Source: Mixia osmundae IAM 14324
Taxonomy: Eukaryota > Basidiomycota > Mixiomycetes > Mixiales > Mixiaceae
Direction of reading: 5' to 3'
NCBI RefSeq assembly: GCF_000708205.1
Contig: NW_014575557.1
Location: 302,687 to 366,686, forward strand
DNA length: 64,000 nucleotides
Shown here one piece after another: positions 1 to 10,486 of this stretch; position 1 is the first letter of the stretch; each line of letters opens with the position of its first letter. Made by a program: the position numbers and the translations under genes. The notes under the pieces are model-generated. The model saw only the letters and a list, made by a program, of their open reading frames with translations, ran no database searches and was not told where the DNA came from.

Positions 1-2171
1 ACCGCGGTGCCAGAGCTGGAAGCCAAACCAAGAAGAGACGGATCGTCGGATGAGCGAGAGGGAAAGACCGGTCGAGACTCGTTCTTCCGATAGTTGACGT
101 TGATCGTCTTGCCATACTGCTCTCGTGCAGAACTCTGCCACGATGAGCCAGATGCGATAGGGAGGATGAGTTGGCTTCAATGCAGTATCGAGCGATCTTG
201 TCAGATCACTGTGCTTCGTGATCAGCATGAGTCGAATTGAGAATCGATGGGCACTGACTTGAGTTTGAGAACCATAAGTAGACGCCGAGGAACCCGTCTG
301 AGCAGGTCAAAGATACTCGTGAGCAGACCTTCTTCGACTACTGCAACTCTGATGCGATGTGCTTCTTCTGGCGTCTGGTTGGCCAGATCCATCATACTCC
401 CTCCTCCTGCTTTGCCCAACGATGCTCTCCCGGTGATGGCGGATTCAAAGATGGGGTAAAGGTCGTCATCGATATTGCCCACGAGTTTGGCGTACTTTCT
501 CCGATCTGCTTCTGTCTTTGCCGAGGGACGAGCGATGAGCGATAGCCAGAGTCTGGCGTAATTCGTTCTGAGCGCTCTGTCGACATCGAAGTAGAGACCT
601 GCAGAGTCTTGAGACGATGCGTGTTGCGCAAGGCAAGAAGAACATACCATGATCAAGCAGGACGATTTCAAAGTTGTAAGGGCTTCGTGAGTGAGGCTGG
701 GCAGGTCGGATGAGGAGATTACCACCGTGCTGCTCGACTGTGAGCTCGGTCGTTATGGGAGAAACGAGAGACGGACAGGATCACCGTGGAAGAAGCCGTT
801 GATGTAGAGCATCTGAGAGAAGATCCTGCTGAGTTCTTGCGAGACGCGATTGCGATCGATGTTGTGATCGTGGAGATACTTGAGATCGTCTACTCTGCCG
901 CCTTGTATATCTGCACGTCACAGGACCGATTCGTGAGCAGGGAGCGCTCAGGGAGTGAATGAGCTTGCACTCCATGACCATGACACGGCGCTCTGACCAG
1001 AGAACTTCGGGGATGACGAGAGAGGTCGTTTTGAGATCTTGGAAATCTCTCGTTGCTCTTCGTGCGTTTGCCGCTTCATGACCTATTAGCATGAGGTGGA
1101 TTCAGCTCGAAGCGTTTGCAATGCCGAGCCAGACCACTGACGGAAGTCCATCTCGAGCGGAAGGTTCTCTTCCATTTCTTCGCCTAGCCATGTGAACTGC
1201 TCGACGGTCTTGGATCATGGCTTGACACCCAACACGCTGGCTGGACAAACCTCGAAATCAGGAAAGAAGGATTTGACCACGCGGAGCATGAATGTCGTCG
1301 TCTTCATGTCGACATAGGCAAAATCCTCGAGATCGGGATGCATGAGTTTGATGGCCACCCTCTTGCCCGATCTCTTATCTGTGCCCACATGGACTTGAGC
1401 CAGCGATGCCACGCCGATAGGATCCGGATCGAAATCTGTGAATTGGTCTTGGAGTGTGACGCCCAGATCTGTGAGAAAGAGTTGTTCTATATCCCTCACC
1501 GGTGTAGGATTGCACTGATCTTGCAGGGGCACCATCGTCGAACTCCAGGCGGTGGGTATGAGTTGGACAGACGAGAGATGTTGACCCAATTTGATATAGA
1601 TGCCACCGTTGGTCTTGAGGACTTCGAGTATCCTCTCGGCGCATTTCTTATGGCAGGCTTCGTAAGCCTGATGGCGCTCTTCCTTGTCGGTGAAGGTGCG
1701 TCGGAAGAGGAGCTTGTAGTCGACAATACAGTGTCCTACTGCTATTCCAACGAGAGTGCATCGTCCTATTGCCAGCGTGAACAATCGGAAAGGTCGAACA
1801 GTCTCATAGGCAACAAAGCCAACGCTCAAGACGATAGCCACCGTCAGACCGAGCCGTCTCCACTGTCTCTTTCGTCGAGATCGTTTCTTCCTCTCTGCTT
1901 GCGATTCTGTTGTACCGACAGGCGCTTGCTCGGCCAGAGGCGTGACGCTGTCCGTCGCAAGAGCAACAGACCATCGTGTGGAAGTATTCAGTCGGGCTAC
2001 GGATGGCGGTACGGCTGTGCGGGTGGAAGGACGAGAGGACGAGTGCAAAGACCGTTGTCGGCTGTACGTGTCGCTGTCGAACCGAGGAGCGGCGCAGGCC
2101 CACTGGTTGATAGCGTGCGGTGGTCTGAAGCGTACGACATGGCCCGATAGCGCTCTTGTGGCCAGCTGCAT
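1..2171 (-). CDS. MCP2: ADCK1/Mcp2-type UbiB-family atypical kinase, mitochondrial (3' end beyond window)
   Basis: Seen: the N-terminus is rich in Arg, Ser and Thr with few acids, like a mitochondrial presequence, followed by one hydrophobic stretch (about residues 105-125). Then come ABC1/UbiB motifs: NGGIYIKLGQHLSS (the KxGQ element), the Ala-rich ASLAQVH loop, VAIKLMHP with the lysine, and after splicing FFHGDPHGGNLLIRP and LLDHG (metal-binding). Six introns are needed; the one at 911-968 has a GC donor (T|GCAAGC). The reading frame is still open at base 1, so the C-terminus is missing. Family knowledge: ADCK1 and yeast Mcp2 are inner-membrane proteins affecting mitochondrial lipid homeostasis and morphology; kinase activity is doubtful. 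The start at 2171 is the first ATG of the frame and lies 111 bp from the ATG of the divergent Mim2-like gene. Family assignment is strong; ADCK1 versus another ADCK subgroup is likely but not proven. Confidence 0.85.
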
Positions 2172-2282
2172 CCGCCCTCAGGCCAGGCCAAGCACGTCGT
2201 CAATCGACCGAATCAGCCGAGTCGCGTGTCGTTTGCTCAGCAGAAAGGCGCAGAGGGCAGGCCAGCCAGGCAGCAAGGGGGC

Positions 2283-2726
2283 ATGTCGCTCGTGGGCGAA
2301 GATGGCTACCTGAATGCGGACAGGCTCAGAGCCTACTTAGCGACTCATCAGCCCGCTTCGACGGTTCGTCATCATCGAGCACAGTCTGATCTCTCCTCCT
2401 CATCCTCCCAATCCGATTCGGTCACTTCGAGTGAGACGAGGCGATGGCTACAGGAGGATCTGGAGAGGGAAGAAGCAAAGGAAGAGCTATGGCGCCAGGC
2501 TCAGCTAGTGATCAATATCGTCATCCTGCCTTGGTATGGCAAGTATAGAGGCAGGAAATTCGCTTATTGGGGTCAGTCGAACCAGACCTTTCCGCTCCGA
2601 GCCGAGCTGACGCCGTGACTTGACTCGACAGCGTACGATCGATATCTGCACCTCGGTCTGGGCTGGTCCTTCTTCGGTCTGGCTGACGGACTCGGTGGTC
2701 TGTTCGCCTTTCTACGACGCGCATGA
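2283..2726 (+). CDS. Small membrane protein, Mim2-like (mitochondrial outer-membrane import)
   Basis: Two exons (2283-2571 and 2632-2726; GT-AG intron 2572-2631) give 127 aa. The first 60 residues are polar and Ser-rich, followed by a charged helix rich in Glu and Arg. Then comes LVINIVILPWYGKYRGRKFAYW, a short hydrophobic segment ending in a basic Gly-Lys-Tyr-Arg-Gly-Arg-Lys patch, then a Gly/Leu-rich tail with a second hydrophobic stretch. The acidic N-terminus, single helix and GRKFAYW-like motif resemble fungal Mim2, a partner of Mim1 in inserting alpha-helical outer-membrane proteins. I assign this from memory of the family pattern, so moderately. An upstream in-frame GTG exists but no earlier ATG. 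It is divergent from the mitochondrial ADCK1-like gene and probably shares its promoter. Confidence 0.5.
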
Positions 2727-3050
2727 TCCTTGCCGATGAGGGGGGCGGAACAAGACAACAGGGCACAGCAAGCCCAGTCACAGCGAGCTCGCTCGTACGG
2801 CCGTCTGAGCCGCGTACTATAGTCGGAGCCGACTCTGACTGCGCAAGGCTAAGCGATAGAGACCACCCCTCATGTCAGGATCAGTGGTGTAGGAGCACAA
2901 GATGATGATGTTGTTGTTGTTGTCAATGATGCAGTGAACAACGTGCGTGACTAGCTTCTAAGCTATACTGGTCGGCTTCCTTTTTGTGCTCTTCTTGACC
3001 GTGTTCAGCTTGACTTGACTTTGCCTTGCATTGCTCAGATGGCAGTCGAA
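2727..3050. other. Convergent intergenic stretch with trinucleotide run
   Basis: This is the 3' region between two convergent genes. The only feature seen is a short GAT/GTT trinucleotide run near 2902-2925. No supported coding or RNA gene was found. Confidence 0.4.
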
Positions 3051-3908
3051 TCAGCGTTGGCTGCAGCTTCCAGGCTGGCAGTGAACTTGCTCGCGCTCTG
3101 ATTCTGGGATGGTCCGTCTGCGTTCTGTCCACAGCCTTTCGACGGTCAGTGGTCCAGCAGAGACTGATTCGATCAAGCGGCGCACCAGTACGTCCACTTG
3201 GTCTGCAGGACCTGAATCCTCGCGTGTGTCCGGATGAGCATCGGCATCATCTGCATGGCTCTGTGCAGACCGTATTGCGCATCAGTGCACGTGCAGCATG
3301 CGTCAATTGGGACGTACGAATCCACCCGTGCTGGCTTTAGTTCGCTCGTGCGATGCGTCACTCGTCGAGTAGACGGGATCCTTGGGCAATCCCGACGGAC
3401 TGTGGCACAAGAAGTGATCAGCCTCAAGACAGGCCGGTCAAGCTAGGGGTTCACTCTGTGATCTCGCCCTGAGGTTCAGAGGTCGTGAAGCCGACGACGG
3501 GCTCGCCGTCGATCTTGCCTGCATCTTCACCTGCATTCGCCTATGTGAGGCGGATGTCATCATCAGCAAGGGTTCCAAGCATGGAAGGCAACACGACGCA
3601 CGCCTTGCGAGGGTACGTCTCGGCCTCCTTGAGCACTATCGAGCGACATTGTATCTAGCCTGAACGTCCAATCTGACCTGGTGGACGATGGCGGAGCACG
3701 CGTCATCAGGATTCGCGTGAGAGTTTCATGATGACCACCCTCATGTCAGAGCAGTGCGTCTGGTTCGCGAACCGAGGGCGAGGACGAGTCAGCTTAGCCG
3801 CAAAGCCGTCAGCGAGCCGTCAGGGAGTCGTACAGAGGAGAGCAGGATTCCGATCTCACTGGGCAGTGCGAGCGGTCTTTCAGCGGCGATACGAGAGAGG
3901 GCAGTCAT
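3051..3908 (-). CDS. Unknown small spliced gene
   Basis: A chain of short minus-strand exons can be joined into one frame. It starts at ATG 3908 (MTALSRIAAERPLALPSEIG), with exon 1 at 3834-3908 followed by GTACGA. It continues through an exon reading IVLKEAETYPRKA, one reading NAGEDAGKIDGEPVVGF, one reading DPSGLPKDPVYSTSDASHER and a terminal exon reading RRLIESVSAGPLTVERLWTE, with stop at 3051-3053. Donors GTGCGT, GTGAAC and GTACGT and acceptors ending AG fit between the later exons. The joint between exons 1 and 3 is less certain; a 23-nt or an 83-nt intron are both possible. The product is about 160 aa, polar and acidic in the middle, with no signal peptide or membrane segment. I do not recognise the family. 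It is divergent from RPB1. Confidence 0.45.
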
Positions 3909-4281
3909 CCTGTCAGCTCGGTCGACGAGAACCTTTTGATCAAGATCTGGAGCGGTTCCTGGCTTTTCTTGCTGGACACTCGCTCACGATCGCACACACT
4001 CTTTTATCTTTTCCCCCCTCCAAACGCACGCAAAGGCTGCTGCACTAGACCGGAGGCACCGTGTCCAGACATCTACACACGCTCTGCTTGATCACACGAG
4101 AGAGCATACGGATCGTCTCCCTCAAGGCCAAGAGGCGCACTTGACTAGCAAGGCAGATCTCCTCAAACCCAAAAAGGCTTTTCTATTGTAGCGATCTTGT
4201 CCCCGTGCCACTGCTGCTGTTGAGAGAACCTAGACGGATGCGAGCATAGACACACTCGGGCATCTCAGCATTTCTTTCAAG
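3909..4281. promoter_or_regulatory. Divergent promoter region of the unknown gene and RPB1
   Basis: 373 bp between two divergent start codons. A pyrimidine-rich tract (cttttatcttttccccccctcc-like, about 3999-4020) lies about 260 bp upstream of the RPB1 ATG, and a second T/C-rich patch is just before it. No clear TATA box at a canonical distance was recognised. Confidence 0.35.
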
Positions 4282-7200
4282 ATGCAGAATGCATTCACGT
4301 ACTCGCAGGCTCCGATCCGTCGAGTACGACAGATCCAGTTTGGCATCCTGTCACCCGAGGAGACGCGTGCTCTCTCTGTTGCAAAGATCGACTCTCCCGA
4401 GATCTATCAGGATGTCGGCCTCGGCGCGGGCAGCTCTGTTGGCGGTCGACCCAAGGCGGGCGGACTGGCAGATCCCAGGATGGGTACCATCGATCGCAAC
4501 TTCAAATGTCAGACCTGCGGAGAGGGGATGGCAGAATGTCCCGGCCATTTCGGTCATATCGAGCTCGGCCGGCCAGTCTATCATGTCGGCTTCATGACGA
4601 AAGTCAAGAAGATCCTCGAATGCGTCTGCGTCCAGTGTGGCACGCTCAAATCTGATCTATCGTGAGTCTTGCCCAGCTTTTGATCGTTGCTCTAGATGCT
4701 GATGCGTTGACTTCCAAAGTGAGCTACCCCTCGCGGATGCGGTCAGACATACCCAAAACCCAAAGAGACGACTCAAGCTGGTCCACGAGGTCGCAGCCAA
4801 AAAGCGTCAATGCTCGCGTGACGCGCCAGATATCCAGATCATCAAGGACGATGATCTCACTGGACTCGAACGCAGAGACGAAGGACGCGCCTCCCGGCTC
4901 GCTCAAGAATACTATGCTGGTCGACATGGCGGTTGCGGATCGATCCAACCTGTCATCCGCAAGGAGGGCCTCAAGCTCTTTCTCGTGTACGACAAGTCGA
5001 CGACAGACGACGACGGTGGCAAGGACAAGTCTCAGGAGAAAGTCCCACTTTCTGCTCGGCGGTGTCTCGAGATCCTGCGCAGCATCCCAGAGAGAGATCT
5101 CGACTTCATGGGGTTGAGCAAGGACGAGGCCAGGCCGGAATATATGATCTTGCAGATCCTACCCGTGCCGCCACCGCCCGTCAGACCTTCAGTCTCTGTC
5201 GATGGCGGCGCGATGCGCAGCGAAGACGATCTGACTTATAAGCTTATCGAAATCCTGCGGACCAATCAGCAACTCGTCAAGCTAGAGGCCGAAGGTGCAG
5301 GCGCTCATATTCTTGACGAATTTGAGCAATTGCTACAGGCACGTCCTCGGGACTCCCCTGCTGTGTCTTGCTAACCGATAGGGGGGACATGTAGTGGCAT
5401 ATCGCGACCTATATGGATAACGATCTGCCCGGTCAACCCCAAGCGATGCAAAAATCGGGTCGTGCAGTCAAGTCCATCCGAGCCCGACTAAAGGGCAAAG
5501 AAGGACGACTGAGAGGCAACTTGATGGGAAAACGAGTCGATTTCTCTGCTCGAACGGTCATCACTGGCGATCCCAACTTAGAACTAGACGAAGTCGGCGT
5601 GCCCGAATCGATTGCGAAAAATCTGACCTATCCTGAGCGGGTGACGCCTTACAACATCACGGCTCTACAGGCTTTGGTTGCCAAAGGTCCAGACGAGCTG
5701 CCCGGTGCGAGATACGTCGTCAAAGATTCGGGAGACCGAATCGATCTGCGGTATTTGCCTTCGGGCACGAGTATCGATCTGGCCTATGGCTGGATCGTGG
5801 AGAGGCATCTGCGGAATGGCGATTATGTTCTGTTCAATCGGCAACCGTCCTTGCACAAGATGTCCATGATGGCTCATCGTGTCAAACTGCTGCCTTACTC
5901 GACCTTTCGACTCAATCTCTCTGTTACCCCGTTTGTCACCTTCTAGTCGCCGCGACTAACGAGCTGATTGGTCTGATGAACAGACCCTACAATGCTGATT
6001 TTGATGGCGACGAAATGAATATGCATGTGCCTCAGAGCGAGGAAACTCGCGCAGAGCTACAGCAGATCGCATGGGTTCCCCGTCAGATCGTCTCGCCCCA
6101 AGCGAACAAGCCCGTCATGGGCATCGTGCAAGATACACTTTGCGGTATTCGCAAGTTCACCTTGCGAGACTGCTTCATGGATCGCGACTTTGTTCAGAAT
6201 ATCATGCTCTGGGTGCCGGAATGGGACGGCTTGCTCCCGCCGCCTGCAATTGTCAAGCCGAAACCAATGTGGACGGGCAAGCAGATCCTGTCGATGTGCA
6301 TCCCTCGAGGTGTCAATCTGTTCATCGACAACGAAGCGCATTCTTCCCTGCCCGATGACGATTCTGGCGTCCTCGTAGACGATGGCGAGATTTATTATGG
6401 TGTGATCAATAAGAAGACTGTGGGTGCACAGAGAGAGTCGCTCGTCGATCTCATCTTCAGAGAAAAGGGTCCAGAGATCTGTCGACTGTTCTTCACGGGC
6501 GTTCAAAAGGTCGTCAATTTCTGGCTCTTGCACAATGGCTTCAGTATCGGTATTGGCGATACGGTAGCAGACAGGGATACGATGAGAACCATTACTGACT
6601 ACATCCAGACTGCAAAGGACGAAGTGGCCGTCTTCATCTCCAAAGCGCAGCAAGATTTGATCGAGCCCGAGCCGGGTATGACGATCCGCGAGACTTTCGA
6701 ATCGAAAGTCACCGGCTCGCTCAACAGAGCTCGTGATACTGCCGGTCAATCTGCCGAAAGAAGCTTGGCTGCGAGCAACAACGTCAAACAGATGGTCGTT
6801 GCCGGTTCAAAGGGATCCTTTATCAATATCTCTCAAATGTCAGCTTGTGTTGGTCAGCAGATCGTAGAAGGCAAACGGATCCCCTTTGGTTTCCGATACC
6901 GTTCCCTGCCGCACTTCACCAAAGACGATCACACACCCGAAGCACGAGGATTCGTGGAGAACTCTTACTTGCGAGGTCTGACCCCGCAAGAGTTCTTCTT
7001 CCACGCCATGGCTGGTCGTGAAGGTCTCATCGATACTGCTGTCAAGACTGCAGAGACGGGTTACATCCAACGTCGTCTTGTCAAAGCGCTAGAAGATGTC
7101 ATGGTCAATTATGACGGCACAGTACGCAATTCGCTCGGCGATATCGTACAGTTTGTCTACGGCGAAGACGGCATGGACGGTGCCTCTGTCGAACGTCAGG

Positions 7201-10184
7201 TCATCGAGCCCATCAGGCAGTCTGATGTCGGCTTCGAGCGCATGTACCGTGTTGATATTACCGATCCGGCTTGGTCATTCAAGCCTGGTACGCTACAAGC
7301 GGGCCTACTGGAAGCGGATGCGAATTTGCAAGACTTGCTCGATGAAGAATATGCTCAGCTGCAGGAAGACAGAGCACTGCTCCGGCAATTCATCTTCCAC
7401 AATAGCACTGCTCAGTGGCCTTTGCCGGTCAAGCTCTTCCGTATCATCCAGAACGCTCAACAGATCTTCAACATCAACGATCGAGAGCCTAGTGATCTCA
7501 GGCCAGCTTACATCATCGAAGCAATTCGTGATCTATCCGAAAAGCTAGTCATCGTTCGAGGCTCTGATAACCTGACCCTCGAAGCCCAAAACAACGCTGT
7601 CTTGCTGTTCCGCATTTTGCTGCGCTGCGAGATGGCGACAAAGCGGGTACTGCACGAGCATCATCTCAGTCGAGAAGCATTCGATTGGGTCGTTGGCGAA
7701 ATTGAAGCGCGCTTTAATGCTTCTGTCGTGCATCCTGGCGAGATGTGCGGCACGCTCGCTGCACAGTCAATCGGGGAGCCTGCCACGCAGATGACGCTCA
7801 ACACTTTCCATTATGCCGGTGTCTCGAGTAAGAACGTCACCCTCGGTGTACCACGTCTGAAAGAGATCATCAACATTGCTGATAATATCAAGACGCCTTC
7901 ATTGACTGTCTATCTTCAGCCGGGATATGCAAGAGATCAGCAACGGGCAAAGAGCGTATCCAATCAGCTTGGCCATGTCACACTGCGTACTATCACTGCT
8001 TCTGCAGAGATCTTTTACGATCCCGAACCGAGCCGGACGGTCATCGAGGACGACAACGACTTTGTCGAGGCTTTCTTTGCTATTCCAGATCAGGAAGTCG
8101 AAGAGAACCTCCATCGTCAGTCCCCTTGGCTGCTTCGTTATGAGCTTGATCGTGCAAAGGTTCTCGATAAGGGTCTGACTATGGCTGGCATTGCGAGCAA
8201 GATCTCGGCGGTGTTCCAAAGCGATCTCTTCGTCATCTGGTCCGAAGACACAGCTGAGAAGCTGGTCATCCGGTGCCGGACGCTACAGTCAGAAGAAAAG
8301 GATGACGATGATGATGCGGACGAGCAAGATGAAGTCGCTTTCCTCAAGCGTATCGAAACTCACATGCTCGATGATGTCGAGCTGGGCGGTATCAAAGGCA
8401 TTCAGCGAGTTTACATGGTGGACCAGAAGAAGCAGGTGATCACGCCTGCTGGCACGTGGGGCAGCGAACAAGAATGGACGCTCGAAACGGATGGACTCAA
8501 CCTGCGCCAAGTCTTGACTATTGACGGCGTCGATGCACGACGGACATACTCGAACAGCATCGTTGAAGTCTACAATGTGCTCGGCATCGAAGCTGCTCGT
8601 GCTGCTCTCCTTCGCGAGCTTCGATTAGTCATCGAATTTGACGGCTCTTACGTCAACTATCGCCATCTGTCGCTGCTCTGCGACCTCATGACCAATCGTG
8701 GAAGGTTGATGGCGATTACGAGGCATGGCATCAATCGCGCAGATACCGGCGCGCTCATGCGGTGCTCTTTCGAAGAGACTGTCGAGATCCTCATGGAAGC
8801 TGCGTCAGTAGCCGAGAAAGATTACTGCACTGGCGTCGCGGAGAATGTGCTGCTTGGCCAGCTGGCGCCCATGGGCACAGGCGCATTCGACACCATGCTC
8901 GATCTTGAAGCGCTCAAGAGAGTGGTCGTCGATCATAGATTGCCAGCGATGAATATGATGGACGAAATGTTCATGCACAAGACCGGTCGCACGCCTCTGC
9001 AAGGTCAGGGCCACAGCACTCCTTATATGGACGTGGGCGACGGCAGGACGCCAATGGTCGACATGTCCTTCGACGGCTTGTCTGGCGCTGGTCAATTCTC
9101 ACCCGTCAATACCGGCGAGGTCATGCTCGATGGTTCCATGACGGCATATGGTTTTGGTAGCGGGCAAACCTCGCCGTGTAAGTATTGTGCTCGATGCGAG
9201 CGCAGCGCCTTCGTGCTGACCTTTTCCTTGCAGACTCGATCGGTGGTCCTGGAGATCTCAACACCAGTCCGCAAGGAGCATACTCCCCAACATCTCCTGG
9301 ATACTCCCCCGCGAGTCCTTCATATGTGCCGACGTCGCCGAATGCGATGGGCGCGACTTCGCCGATGTTCAGGACATCGCCGACCTCGCCTTGGGTCAAC
9401 GGAGCGTTGGGCAATACCTCGCCTGCATATTCGCCCACATCACCCAATCACTACTCGCCAGCGTCGCCGAACTTCTCACCTGCTTCGCCGCGTTTCTCGC
9501 CGTCATCGCCCAGGTTTTCGCCTGCATCACCGAACTTCTCGCCTGCTTCGCCCAATTATGCGCCGAACGGTCAGCGGAGAGCATCACCGACCTCACCGCA
9601 GTTCTCACCAGCCGGTCACCGCTCGCCTACAGGACAACGGTACAGTCCGACGAGCCCGAGCTATTCGCCCACTTCGCCCGCCTTTTCGCCGACTTCGCCG
9701 AACGGGCTATATTCGCCCGCAGCGTCGAGCAGAGGCTCGCGGAAAGGGTCCGGAGCATCAGCTGCAGCGTCTGCGTCTGCGCGAAAGTATTCGCCTACCT
9801 CGCCGTCCTACTCGCCGACATCGCCTGCTTACTCGCCCACATCTCCCAATGCGATGAGCATGGCCAGCAAGATCTCGCCAACGTCTCCCACGTCGCCCAG
9901 AGGACCGCAGCAGTATTCGCCCGGGAGTCCAGCGGTGAGTGAAGCCTCTGTGCTTTCTTTTTTGTTATTTGCTAACGCGGGCGTTCTCGTCTCTCAAGAT
10001 GAGTTCGCCGACATCACCGATGCACTCTCCTTCGAGTCCGAGGTTCAGCCCATCTGCAGGCGCGGATCGGTACGCTCCTGCAGGCGCAGGTCGATATTCT
10101 CCTCAGAGCGGATCGCCGGCGGAGCCACATTCGTCTGGTCAGAAGAGGACAGCTTACTCTGCTTCGCCTTCTTGGCAGCAGTAG
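4282..10184 (+). CDS. RPB1: RNA polymerase II largest subunit RPB1
   Basis: Six exons (4282-4661, 4720-5338, 5395-5930, 5984-9177, 9234-9934, 9999-10184) total 5616 nt, or 1871 aa. The N-terminal clamp has the zinc-binding [42 protein letters not shown] follows, then the catalytic [10 protein letters not shown] aspartates (near 5993) and the trigger-loop/bridge region [20 protein letters not shown]. The role is mRNA synthesis as the largest Pol II subunit in the nucleus. The second intron (5339-5394) has a GC donor (CAG|GCACGT); using it gives [11 protein letters not shown] as in other RPB1s. The CTD, encoded by the last two exons, has only about 20 heptad-like units. They are a mix of YSPTSPx with FSPASPx/FSPSSPx and linkers, so it is short and degenerate compared with yeast. 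Confidence 0.98.
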
Positions 10185-10486
10185 CGATCCGATCCGTAGG
10201 CAGTCTGAGAGTGGCATGTTGCATTGGGTACATTGCATCTTTTGCATCTATCTGAGTCGAGAGGTCGAACGGGCTGAGCGCTGATCCCGCGCGAGCCACA
10301 AATTGACGCGCGAGCGCGACCAGCAGCGGCTCGTGATTGCTAGCGCTCAAAGGCCAACTGGTCAAGTCACGCAAGTGTCTGATACGGCCGAGAGGACACC
10401 GATCCAGGCAGTGGCTCCCGTGCACTGACCAGTGCGAGACTTGTCAGACATCTGAGCGACGGCGACCTTGCAATCTAGCTCGAAAG
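10185..10486. other. Intergenic region between RPB1 and VAC8
   Basis: 302 bp between tandem genes, holding the RPB1 3' end and the VAC8 promoter. No supported gene or clear motif was seen. Confidence 0.3.

Noticed and set aside
1338-2150. 270-codon plus-strand frame over the ADCK1-like gene
   Set aside because: The opposite strand encodes clear UbiB motifs; this frame has none.
6057-6749. Long minus-strand open frame inside RPB1 (and similar ones at 9391-9942, 9121-9447)
   Set aside because: They are antisense or shifted shadows of RPB1 exons, kept open by codon composition and CTD repeats; no domain or splice signal.
9234-9934. Repeat-rich DNA that could be taken for a CRISPR or minisatellite array
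   Set aside because: It encodes the Pol II CTD heptads in frame.
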